The position numbers and the translations under genes are program-made. The notes beneath the pieces were generated by a model. It made no database searches. It was given only the letters and a program-made list of their open reading frames with translations, and had not been told where the DNA came from. From contig QNQO01000822.1 in the NCBI GenBank assembly GCA_003290165.1, forward strand, positions 289,501-353,500: DNA of 64,000 bases, read 5' to 3'. This document shows, one piece after another, positions 43,837 to 54,900 of this stretch (positions are counted from its first letter, which is position 1; each line of letters starts with the position of its first letter). This stretch comes from Berberis thunbergii. Taxonomy: Eukaryota > Streptophyta > Magnoliopsida > Ranunculales > Berberidaceae.

Positions 43837-44014
43837 ATTCTAAATGTCGAGGACGTGGGCGAGAAAACGAGCGAGGAGATGGAGATCGCGGGGTGGAAAC
43901 TGTTCATCTTTCTCGAAATGTGTGCTGTTGATTTTTGTGTGTGCATCTCGAGAGAAGTGAACGGTCCTCACCCCGCCACCTCCCTCCCCTCGCTCATTTC
44001 CTCGCCATGTAGAA
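43837..44014. mobile_element. Foldback MITE, family F, copy 5 (tandem with copy 4)
   Basis: Begins ATTCTAAATGTCGAGGACG immediately after copy 4 and ends CCTCGCCATGTAGAACT. Arms match through GCGGGGTGGAAACTGTTCAT and its complement with several mismatches, so it is more eroded than copy 4. Tandem insertion of one foldback next to another is unusual for random transposition. Confidence 0.75.
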
Positions 44015-44049
44015 CTGCTCTATTTTTAGTGAGGCTATAAAATTATATT

Positions 44050-44189
44050 TTGCCGTCAGAATGATGTAGCATCATTAGAGAAGTTTTTTAAACTTTAAAA
44101 TACATATAAAATTTTTAAAATTTTCATCGTTCTTTTCCGATCATGACATATTATCTTAATTACAAAAACTTGATGTCCTAACATTTTTA
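44050..44189 (-). mobile_element. Degenerate MITE, family M
   Basis: Reverse complement begins TTAGGACATCAAGTTTTTGT and continues with ATGTCATGATC, AAGAACGATGAAAATTTT and ATGATGCTACATCATTCTGA, the family order. It is inverted relative to the intron copies. Confidence 0.5.
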
Positions 44190-46138
44190 TTATTTTTTAC
44201 TCATTTAATGTAGAGTTATTATTGGTTTCAATTTCAAGCCCTTCTCGTGAAAAAGGACAGGTAAGTTCGTGGAGAATATGGCATTAGAAACTACAGTGGA
44301 GATACAGTCTAATGAGTGACGTACACATTCACATTCTTCATTATTGTTGTGCTGTAAATTAGTGTGTGTCCGTGGGTCCATGTGATGAAATGGATTATTT
44401 TTAGTGAGTCCTTGAACTGGTACTAAATTTATATGACATTTTATATTATTGATATGAAAATTATATGTACATAAATTATACATTATTAGGATGTGATGAA
44501 ATTTTTTGCTATTTTTTATTGAAAGTCTATTTAATACATGTTTATCCCGTCTCGTCTCATCCCGAATCCGTTTGGAATGAGAAGAGATTGAGATGAGATA
44601 TATCATGTCCCGTTCTCGAATAAACAAGATGGGATAGATTAAAAGTTCATCCCGTTTTGTGCCCACCCTTAGTTTTTTAGGGTTGAAATAAAATGACTAA
44701 ATCAATCAAAATCGAATCGATGGTTTGGTTTAGAATCGGTTTGATTTTTTATTTTTAAATGATTTTAACATACAAAATTGAATCGATCAGATATATATAT
44801 ATATATATAAATAATATAATGTGTTTAATTTAGTCGTATTGGTTTGGTTTTGGTAACATTTTATTCGATCAGTTTAGTTTGAGATTTATATGAATTAATA
44901 TCGATTCAATTTCGGTTTAATTATCTTAATGTTCGGTTGGATTTCGATTTAAAATATTTGAATTCAATAAAAGTCAGTTCGATTTTCAACCCTACTAGCT
45001 TTGTTAGAAGCAGTAGAATTTGTAAAATTATGTGACAATCTCGTAAACATTTGCCATAGATTTACATTTATTGCAGTAATTGATATTTCAGATTATCTCG
45101 ATTTTTATCTTAAAAATCGTGGGTCAATATCTTCTAGCGATTATGATATTTTTGAACATTGGGTGAAAGTACTCGAAGTCCAAATGGTTTAAATGTTACT
45201 ATCTTTGGACTCTCGGTCAATGATGATAGATGGGCAATTAATTGACTGTAAATTACTAACTGATTAAAATGTCCCTCAACAATATGACAAACGGCTAATG
45301 CTGGGTTTTTTTTTTTTTTAAGAAGCAAGCAAGATTTTAACGACCCTTCAATGTTTATATTAAGTGTAAATCTACTCGGTTTGGTTATTGTGCTTGATTA
45401 GTGTCTAAGGAGGGTGTTCAACATGGGAGTGCCAATTCTACCCATCTCTCCATGATTTAGAAAATATCGATGAAAATATTGGTAGAGTTGACACTCACGT
45501 ACTGAACATTTTCCCCAAATAGTACTAATCAGTGCTCTCTCCCCATACTGTATAGAAAAGGTCCTTGTATTAATGAAATATCATGTTGGGTTCACTGTTG
45601 GTCAACTATTAATTTCCCATGAGTTAGTGTAGCCAGTCTGGTTGGCTTTTTTACAATTTCACCCATTTTATAAGTGATGTTTATGGTTGCGTTTTAAAGA
45701 TGAGGGGTAAAAAGTGTTAAAAAAAGTCAACTAGGCTTGCTAGACTTACTCGTTTCCCATTGATTATTGATCAAAACCCAAGTTGACCATTTTTGGCCAT
45801 GCTTGGTTAATAATTTGCCATGTGATTAAATATATGCGAAATTAAAAATCTAACAAACTCCCCTACCAAGACAATTAAAAATCAACCAAGAATGAGTTCG
45901 GGCATAAAGATTTCTTGTTATGTGTTCATGTGCGAGGGATTTAAAATTTCAGACAACAAATTTGGCCTATTTATAGAAAACTGGACTACAAAACTTCAAA
46001 ATCTGTTCATCTCCTCAAGATTTCTAGAAGTTTCAGAGTGAGAATGATGTTGTAGGAGTGTTTAATGCCTGCAATTTGTTAGCGTTCACCCACATTTTTC
46101 ATTCTTAATTGACTTAGAATGATATGATTAATGAAAAT
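44190..46138. other. Intergenic, with a hAT-end-like fragment and AT repeat
   Basis: About 44540-44672 holds CATCCCGT/ACGGGATG-type words ending in GTGCCCACCCTTAG, resembling the right end of the hAT element at 48909-50346. It is probably a decayed relative. An (AT)n run is at about 44792-44808. No gene is recognised; the 63-codon frame at 45001-45192 has no known domain. Confidence 0.4.
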
Positions 46139-46287
46139 GCTAGAAAATTAGGTTTTGCAACCAGGGCAAAGTGACATGGTTTTGAAAGAATGATGAGATT
46201 TTTCAAGTATTTATGTATATCTCGAGGTTGTAAAAACTCCTCTGATGATGAGCACATCATCCTGGTTGCAAAACATAGTTCCCTAGC
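46139..46287. mobile_element. MITE, family M, best-preserved copy
   Basis: Left end GCTAGAAAATTAGGTTTTGC and right end GCAAAACATAGTTCCCTAGC are inverted repeats of about 30 bases, extending into CAACCAGG. Length is 149 bases with no coding capacity. This copy defines the family seen at 42158, 42849, 44050, 34500 and 13850. Confidence 0.75.
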
Positions 46288-46394
46288 TTCATTCTATGAT
46301 TATATACTTGCAAGTACATTCTTGGCTACTTTGAGTCTAGCATCGAGCAATTACAACCTATCTTAATTGGCATTTTTTTTTTATCTCGGTTGCT

Positions 46395-46966
46395 TTAGTT
46401 GACTCCCTTGCCTGTGATAAGCATGTTTCAGGGCGTTGTCCTGTCCAATCAGAGCTTAGCAGTGATGAGGACGAAGTTCGTTCAACATTCAGAGATATTG
46501 GCAATATTGTTGGAGTGGATCTTAGTCAAGATGAAGACCGGGCTTTGGGCATGGTGCAAGCTTTGTTTTTAGTATGAGTTTCTTTTTCACCTTTTTGTTG
46601 TTGTGAGCGGTGGTTCTTTAATTCTTCTAGCTTAGTTTTTTTTCGTGGTGGCCTTGAACACGGTGCAAGCTCTAGTTTCAGGATGAGTTTATTTTTCGCC
46701 TTTTGAGGTGTGTTTGTACTTTTGGTGGAGGTTTGTCTTACTCGAGGTTTTTTTTTTTCTTCTCTCGGAGGCTTTAGTTTTCACTACTATTTTATTAGGG
46801 TTGTTGGTTGGCACTTGATTAAGCATGTTTTGGTTGTTTTTTTTATTTTTTAGGGAGTTGGTGTGTTGGGTTTTCTATCGTGATTTTCCTTGCTTTAGGA
46901 TTGTGCATTCCATTTGTTGTTCTCTTTCCCCTTTCAATAAATTTTTGTGTGTTTGAGAAAAAAAAC
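46395..46966 (+). mobile_element. LINE ORF1 end joined to a 3' UTR, no ORF2
   Basis: A frame near 46403-46576 reads CDKHVSGRCPVQSELSSDED followed by VGVDLSQDEDRALGMVQA. This parallels the ORF1 C-terminus of LINE A near 16285-16480 (GKHVSRQSSG, VEVDLSQDE). It is followed directly by a T/G-rich 3' UTR with an internal duplication (GGTGCAAGCTyTrkTTTyAG near 46552 and 46660) and ends TTTCAATAAATTTTTGTGTG plus an A run. Endonuclease and reverse transcriptase are absent. Confidence 0.55.
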
Positions 46967-47102
46967 ACAAATATGTTTGTTTGAATAATAACGAATGTAG
47001 TTTTGCTCCAATAAAATGATTTTTAAGATTTACATCTGATTAAATTTCTACCCTTTAGTCCCAACTTGATTTTATGCTAATAAGAACTAGAGTTTTAAAT
47101 TC

Positions 47103-47977
47103 AGAAAATGACTTTTAGGGCTTATTTTTCACAACATATTTACCCTCCTAAACAAATAGAAAATATAATTTTATAGTTTTATGACCAACAATGACTATAA
47201 AAGAAGAAAAAAAAAACATCCGTTAATTGTTATTGACCATTTTAGTTACTTTTTGTTAGTTTTACAACAATAACTACAGAAAAAAAAAACTACTTTAATT
47301 GTTATTGAACGACGATTTTAACAAGGACTACGAAAAAAAAATTTGTTCACTGACCTGAAAATAATGGACATCGTATGATAAATCTTAATTTTATTCAGGT
47401 CAGAGAACATGCTAATGTTTTTTTCTTTCTATAGTCCTTGTTAAAATTGCTGTTTAATAACAATTAACGTAATTTTTTTTTCTTCTATAATTTTTGTTGG
47501 TAAATAACAAAGAGTAACTAAAATTGTCGTTCAATAACAATTTTATATTATAAATTCTAAATTTTTTCAGGTCAGTGAACATGCTAATGTTTTTTTTTTT
47601 TTGTAGTCTTTTGTTGATCAATAAAACTAACAAAGAGTAATTAAAATTGATCAATAACAATTAACATAGTTTTTTTTCCCGTAGTCCTCGTTGGTTAATA
47701 ACAAAGAGTGATTAAATTGTTGTTCAATAATAATTAACGTAGGTTGTTTTATTTTTTTCTGTAGTCCTTGTTGATCATAAAACTATAAAATTATGTTTTC
47801 TATTTGTTTAGGAGGGTAAATATGTCATTCAACCTTATGGGTTAACCTGAATTAATAAAAGAGTTATTGTTACTCATAAAAGTATAAAATTAAGCACAAA
47901 ATAAATTAACCATTACATCAACTATGATATATAAATTGTCTATTTTGTGAAAAAATAGACCCTAAAAGTCATTTTCC
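47103..47977. mobile_element. Large inverted-repeat element with internal sub-repeats
   Basis: The ends read GAAAATGACTTTTAGGGC and, reverse-complemented, GAAAATGACTTTTAGGGTC. Arms continue through ACCCTCCTAAACAAATAGAA and a series of about 90-base units containing GTTATTGAACnACnATTTTA and nACTACnGAAAAAAA, in both orientations. No coding capacity. A partial relative is at 51463-51662. Confidence 0.65.
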
Positions 47978-48900
47978 GTTGAGATATTATTTCTGCAGTA
48001 TTTCGTTTTTTTCTTTCATTTTCCAATACGATTTTACAAAACTTTGATTCACATCTAACTGATAATTGAACAATCAATAAATTTTGGAAAGAGTATAATA
48101 AGTGTAAAGTTAACTTATGTCAAATAATCAGATCTTGATTTAGTACTTTGAGTAAAGTTAACTTGCACTCAACCATGTGTGTAAGTGTATCATAATTATA
48201 CTTGAGACTAAACTTGGACTTTTAACAATGTTTGTCTTTTTCTTCCTCCAAATTAAGACCAGATCATATCCTGTGAAATTAAGGGCAACAAACAAATAAA
48301 ATGAAAACCACCCATTTTTGGTGTCAAAATAGTTATGCATGATAGGTGCAACTTTTGTTTTTTTATCAATTATTTTTAGGGTATGTTTGGTTGCACGAAA
48401 AATAGATATGGAAATTGAAATCATTTTTGTAAATTCGATTCTGAGGCTCCTTCTCGAACTTGGATTTCTATGAGTAGTGAAAAAACATTTTTATGAAGAA
48501 TCAATTTCATGTCACTAAATAGACAACTAAACAACGAAAATATGTATAACAGATAAAAATGATGATACATTTTTTTATACATCAAATAATCCTCTAATCA
48601 TTGCCGTGCATGTGACAGAGATCACCCATTATGAGGAACAAATACTTCAATCTTAACACGGATAATAGACTTGGTCCTAGAAGCCCAAATAGCATACTTG
48701 ATCTTGGAAACCCAAAGAGGCATGTCCGGTCATTAAAGCCCAAAGACCTTTAATGATAGACCATGAACAAAGTTAAAGGCCTAAACCCCATATCCAACTA
48801 ACATTTTCCTTTATAGAAGAGAGACGTTACGAAAGAGATAAGTCGTGATAGGAATCACTCTTCCCAAAAACTTATCTCAATGAAGAAGGAGACCGTTGTG
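47978..48900. other. Intergenic, no gene recognised
   Basis: AT-rich. The 88-codon minus frame at 48158-48424 has no recognisable domain. Confidence 0.4.
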
Positions 48901-48908
48901 ATAAACAT

Positions 48909-50346
48909 TAGGGGTGGGCACGGGACGGGATGGGACGAGATATACCCATCCCTATCCCATCCCGTTCATACGGGATCGGGACGGGACGGGATGGAAAAAA
49001 TCCCATCCCGACCTCGTCCCATCCCAAACGGGATCGGGACGGGATCAGCGGCATCCAAAAAATTTGAAGCAACTGAGTTTGTCTACGCACAGGTCTTGAG
49101 TTTCCTGCCAAATGTAGCTCTGCAAGTCTACCATCATCTAGAGGGAACATCATCCTCCCTGTCTGAAATTGAATTCCAGGAATACCTTTTGCAATTTTTG
49201 CATTCAGTGGATGCATGTGATTCACCCATGTCTCTTGCATTTGGTCACCCTGGGCCATGCCTGATTTTCCATAAGAAAGTTATGTTTAGAATACAGTTCA
49301 ATATTGCTTCTATTCATAAAACCTATTAATACTGGCTGGACATTAGAATGTCTCTAAACAATCTGTATTAATACCTATGAACTACATTCATAACTAACAA
49401 GCTCAAAACATTAACATAGACTTGATATTTTCTGAGAATCGTAGTCTTCAAAATTCTCTCTCTGGTCCTATTGAGTGGAAGACAAATTGGTACCTACAAT
49501 CCCAAGTGAGCATGTTCTTGCAGCTTTATGTGACGCCCTGAAGAAGCTTTTTATCTGTTAGGTGTAAAGACTATAGTATAAAGAACTACTCGTCTGTGTT
49601 GCTTTATTAATACTTAGTTTTTTTCATCCAAGAAGGGAGAATAAGATATCCAATTCGTTTGTAAATCTGGTGAAGGGCAAGATGAGACAGAGCACAATTC
49701 AGAAGCTCTGGTATTTGTGGGAATAGATCAAAGAAAAGCATGTGATCCACCAAGGAACAGGGGAATCAGTATCTACATCAATATCTCACACCTACAAATG
49801 ATCTATTCACATAGAACACAACAACTTCAAAATCAACTCTGATCCGTTCACACCAACTTATATACAATAACAAAGTAAAGAAAATGTCTGCCAGAAACTG
49901 TGTACATGTAATTCAAATTATATTTACATAAAAACAAAAAAGTATATATTGAACCATAAACTGCAGATAGAGAGACTTTATACTCAATTAGCAAACTTAC
50001 ATATTGAACATGTAATTCAAATTATCTGTGCCACAAACTTTATATTGCAGATAGAGAGACTCTCGGTCTCCTCCCATATTTGTTTCCCATCTTGAACCAG
50101 TAATAGACATTAGACATTAGACTCTGGGTAACATGAACTTATTCAATCAATTAGTAAATTAGTAAAAATATTAATAAATTAGTTCGGGACGGGACGAGAT
50201 TGGCGGGATTGAAAATCTCCATCCCATCCCATCCCATTCTAAATCGGGACGGGACGGGATCGGGATGAAATTATTCAATCCCATTAAGACCCGAAAAAAT
50301 CGGGACGGGACGGGAACGGGATCGCGGGATGGGATGCCCACCCCTA
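48909..50346. mobile_element. Non-autonomous hAT element with perfect 8-bp duplication
   Basis: The ends TAGGGGTGGGCA and TGGGCA's complement, TGCCCACCCCTA, are 12-base inverted repeats of the hAT type. ATAAACAT flanks both sides exactly (48901-48908 and 50347-50354). Subterminal regions are packed with CGGGACGGGA and CCCATCCC words, possible transposase-binding repeats. There is no transposase. The segment 49060-49290 is open in both strands: the minus frame reads HPLNAKIAKGIPGIQFQTG and QTGRMMFPLDDGRLAELHL, which looks like real protein and may be a captured host fragment, though I cannot name it. Confidence 0.9.
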
Positions 50347-50354
50347 ATAAACAT

Positions 50355-51462
50355 ATCCTCTCATCGCGTCCTACATGCTTAAGTCACGCAGAGAGTTAAT
50401 TACAAATATTATATAAGAAAAATGGAACATTCTATCAAAGATATGCAAACACAACTGAACTATATTATGTCCAAATTCATTTTTTTTCATAAATTAACTG
50501 ACTTAAACATCGAAGTCCCTTCGACCATCAAACATATGGTTTTTGGCAAGCAAATAATGTTTTACATACCAAATCTCTGGGAAGACATATTTGAACACAT
50601 AAAAAAAGAATTCCATTTCCCATTCAAAATGAGTAACCAACATACCCAAATTTATTACCATTTATTGTAAGGTTTTCTACAAAGTTTTCCTTTCTAGAAG
50701 CTTTTGTTCTTTCCAATTTTCTTTTGGTGAGGGAAGGTTGGTGATGGAATATCTTGTTATGAAAAAGGAAAAAGAAAAACACCCATTTGACACTCCCCAA
50801 CATGAGATGAGATCATCATGGATACACATTAAGCAAATTCTAAAATGAGATCAGCTTTTAGCCAAGTCCAAGGCATAACTGATTCTAAAATGATAATTAC
50901 AAATTTGGTTTTAATTAGTTAATAAAGTAAATTTAATTAACTTGTCATAAATTTGATTCGAAAAGTTTATAAATACCCGTGCATTATCTTTCTTGATGAT
51001 GATTAGAAATTTAATTTTAGTTATCATTGCTTTGTTATTTCATAATGTAGTTAATAAATCAATTTTTCCACTATTGAAATATGATTTCATATTCTTCAAT
51101 GCATGGGTACTTGTAAAATAATAAATTTTATTCTCTGTCACTATTTAGTCACAGAGCATGATCATAGCTTCATAGATAAAATGAAAACTAATATTGAATA
51201 AGATAATTTCGCGTAAACTAAATAGTGATAGAGAATTGAAGCAACTATTAATTGAAACAAAAAAATTGCTCTTCAAATTCAAATATACCTTCACGATCGG
51301 TCAAATACAAACACATTCATAGTGATAAAACATTCATGAATAAAAAAAAATGCTAACATAAAAATATTAAATACAGTCATTTGTAGCTAACAAATGATAT
51401 AAAATAATTGCTTAAACTGCAGTTAAAAAAATTATTTGTACAAATAATGTGAGCGTTAATAA
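50355..51462. other. Intergenic, no gene recognised
   Basis: AT-rich, with an 82-codon plus frame at 50422-50670 lacking known domains. Two similar words, TAAACTAAATAGTGAnAGA and TCTCTGTCACTATTTAGT, at about 51130 and 51220 form a small inverted repeat. Confidence 0.4.
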
Positions 51463-51662
51463 TTTTTTTTTTTTGTTGATCATAAAAGTATAAAATTAGA
51501 TTTTTAGTTTGTTTAGGAAGATTAAATATGTTCTATAATTTTATAAGTTAATGAAAGAGTACTTATTAATTATAAAAGTATAAAATTAGACACATATTAA
51601 TTATTAAATCAACTACGATATCTAAATTATCTATTTTATTAAAATGTCGAGAGTCATTTTCC
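51463..51662 (+). repeat. Fragment related to the 47-kb inverted-repeat element
   Basis: Runs TTGTTGATCATAAAAGTATA through TTAGTTTGTTTAGGAAGATT to GAGTCATTTTCC in the order of the right arm at 47765-47977. It is a partial, diverged copy directly upstream of the lyase promoter region. Confidence 0.55.
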
Positions 51663-51919
51663 TTTCGTACATTTCATTTTCAATAATCGACATAACGTAG
51701 AGACTACATATAGCGATAGATCGTCCTCCAAACTCACACATCAACGTGAATAAAAATCAAGGGTCGCTATACACAAACAACTCCAAAACCCAACACGCCT
51801 TCTCAATCCACGCTAGGCTTCTCCAACACGCCTTGATCACTTAATCTCTATACCCCCTCCTCCCTCTTTCACACGCGAACACAATCTCTTCATCAATCAT
51901 TTCTTGAATCCAGACTTCA

Positions 51920-54900
51920 ATGGAGGTCTCACGAATCATGAATCGAGTGAGAAACACCGCGAACTCGTATCTCTCTGAATACGAACCGCTAGCTCTACTC
52001 ATCACTCCTTTGCTAACTCTCTACATCGCTTCCAAGCTCCGATCGCTCTTTAACTTCGTGCAAGAAAACGGATTCAAATCAGCTTTATTAGGGTTCTTCA
52101 TGAGCTCTATCAAGTGAGTTTTTAATTCATTTTTAATGTTCTTGAATCGTTTTAGATTAAAGATGTTGAATTAATGAGATTCGAATTTGATCCAACAGGT
52201 TGATTCCGGGAGTCAGGATTAAAATAGAAGCGGAGAAACAGAAGGTGAGATTCATCGATCCGTTGCGTTGCGTTGCGCATTTTATTGGTTTGTTGTGTGT
52301 TTGCGTTTGAAAAGCGATTGAAATATATAGTCCTTTTTTAAAGTGGAGCATTGAATGTGTATGTGACAAACTGAGAACAGCTTTTAGGAAGTCAGAGACT
52401 ACTCCACACAACCCACCATGAGTACTTTCTCAAACCAGCTTTAAAGTGAAGCATTAAATGTGTACTTTCTCACCCTCGGCATTCAAATAGAAACGCGGAT
52501 CCTCCCTCCCCATTTCCGTCTACTACATTCAAATTTCTTCCTAGATTCAAATCTCTTCCCTCTACCTCGAAATCGAAATCCTTAAAAATCGAACGCCAAA
52601 TCATAACCTTTCCAAAAGTTTTAAGAAAAACAAAGTAATCTCATGTAAATTTTTTTTTTCAGAAATATTTTCAATCACATAAACAAAGTAAATTTAAAGA
52701 AAAATTTTCAAAAAAAAAATTAAAAAAAATATTGAGTTTGAGTTTCTATGTTAGATTATACATATTTATTGGTGGTGTAGAGTAGTCGTTGCCATGCTGG
52801 AAAAATCAATAGTTGGTGAACCCATTTATTAGTTTGTTGTTGTTGATGGTGGTAAAATGCGAAATTTATTGCAATGAGAAATAAGTATTCGTAGTCGGAC
52901 GAGGGAATATGTTTAAAAACTCTCCGTGGTTGGATCAACTTTTTTTTTTTTTTTTTTGATGTTTCAATTCTTTATGAAAGTTATGGTAAATGAGTAGTAC
53001 TACATGTGTAGCAATACTAGTGTTCTAAAAATAGGTCTAGGCGGCCGCCTAGGCGCTAGGTGGCTGGGAGTTGCCCAGGTAGGCTGGGCGGGCTAGGCGG
53101 CCTCCGAGGTGGATTTTTGAATTATTTTTTATTTCTAGTTCAAAAAACAATAAAAATTTAAGACTATTATTTTTAATACATTTTGCATATGTATCCTGAC
53201 ATTGAATTGGAAGTAATTTATATGCTATTATGTTTAACTTTTATAAATTATAAATTATAATAAATAAATAAATAAATAACCACCTAAGCCCCCTTCTGCC
53301 TAGCGGTTTTTTAGAACATTGAGCACTACTGATCCATGACTAATAATTCAAAATTTATTGCTTAAAAAGTAAATAGTATTAAAATGTACGGACATGCCTA
53401 TGTCCATGTCGTTGTTACATAGGTCTAAAGCCTATTACATGGACACAAAAATAACTTTTGTTGGATTTTAAGTGCAGTGATATTTGAATTTGTTTGGTTA
53501 TAATGAAATTGAGAAGTGTTCACCAACTATAAATTGGGGATGTCATTCACTTTCAATTACTTGTCGCTTTTGAGCAAATTCCAACTACAAGCTAACTGGA
53601 AGATCTTAACACTAGTTAATTGCAGTAGCCTAGAGCATGACTTAAGCTTTTCTGATACACTGGGGATATATTGCAATGTATATCTTTTATTGGTGCAGCT
53701 GGCACCAAAGTACTCTGCACGATTGTTATTTATCTCCTTTTAGCCCATTCTAGTGTTTTTTTTTCAAAATACATATCACGATAATTTTCAGTGTTTGGAT
53801 GATATATGTGGCTGGGGCAACCACAATATCTTTGGATATCTACAGTATTCATCCTTGGTCTGGCAAAAAGAATAACCAGTTTATTAGAAGAGTCAAAATA
53901 TTTGTTGATTTTGGGGTTTAGAAGTCTTCTTAAGACATCCCTTATTGTTCTACTTCCTGGTAGAGGTAGGGCCTCTGCCTTCCCTGATTTTATTAACGAT
54001 AAGATAATATATAACTACTGGCACAAATTAAATTGGATTTTGAGATTACCATGTTAGTTGTTACTTTGTTTTTTTCCTGTTTCCTAAACATGATATTATA
54101 CTCCATTTCTCCCTGAAACATAAACATGATACAAGTAAAAGGCGTTTAGTAGAACTCAAATGCTTATCTCATCTGCCAAGATACTCTTAACTAACCTTGT
54201 TAATTGTCTTTTAATATTTTTAACTTATAACACGAGGTCTGGTGGCGTGCCATAAATGTCATGAATGGTTGTGAGTTGAATGTCTGAAGTCTGAATGAAT
54301 CTGGAAATTAATTCATGATTTTTTTATTAATGAATTAAATCTGCTGCCAATGGTAGCCTGATTGGATGGTTAAGGCTGTGGTGGTTAACCCCACGTCTTG
54401 GGTTCTATATCCACCGGCGGCACGCTTGCCTTAACAAAAAAAAATTTCAATTAAAATCTACTTGTTTCTTTCTCTTTAATCATTCAATTACTTTATCGGG
54501 TTTTTTCGTGTTTATCTTTATATGTCTTCTTGTCTTTGCAATTCGGAGAGGTGATGTGTGAGTCTCTTTCTAAGCAGGTTGTAGATAAGATGCAGTCTGG
54601 TAGTAAATCTAAAAGGGATGGTTGGTGCACAGAGTTGCCAAGGGCTGGACTTGGAGGAGAAGTGATAGAGAAGTTGAAACAAGAGAAAGGGAATGATGCC
54701 GTTTGGCAAGGAAAATGCTCTGGTACAGTGTATGTTACTTTGTGATGTCTTATGATGTGTTTTATGCAGCATAAAAACTCAACAACTTTTCCGTTTACAT
54801 ATTCAGCTTTGGAACTAATATCACCAAAATTTTACATATGCAGATACATTGGTGGAAGCGAATCAGGAGGACATTTTAATTTGATAAATGAAGCATACTC

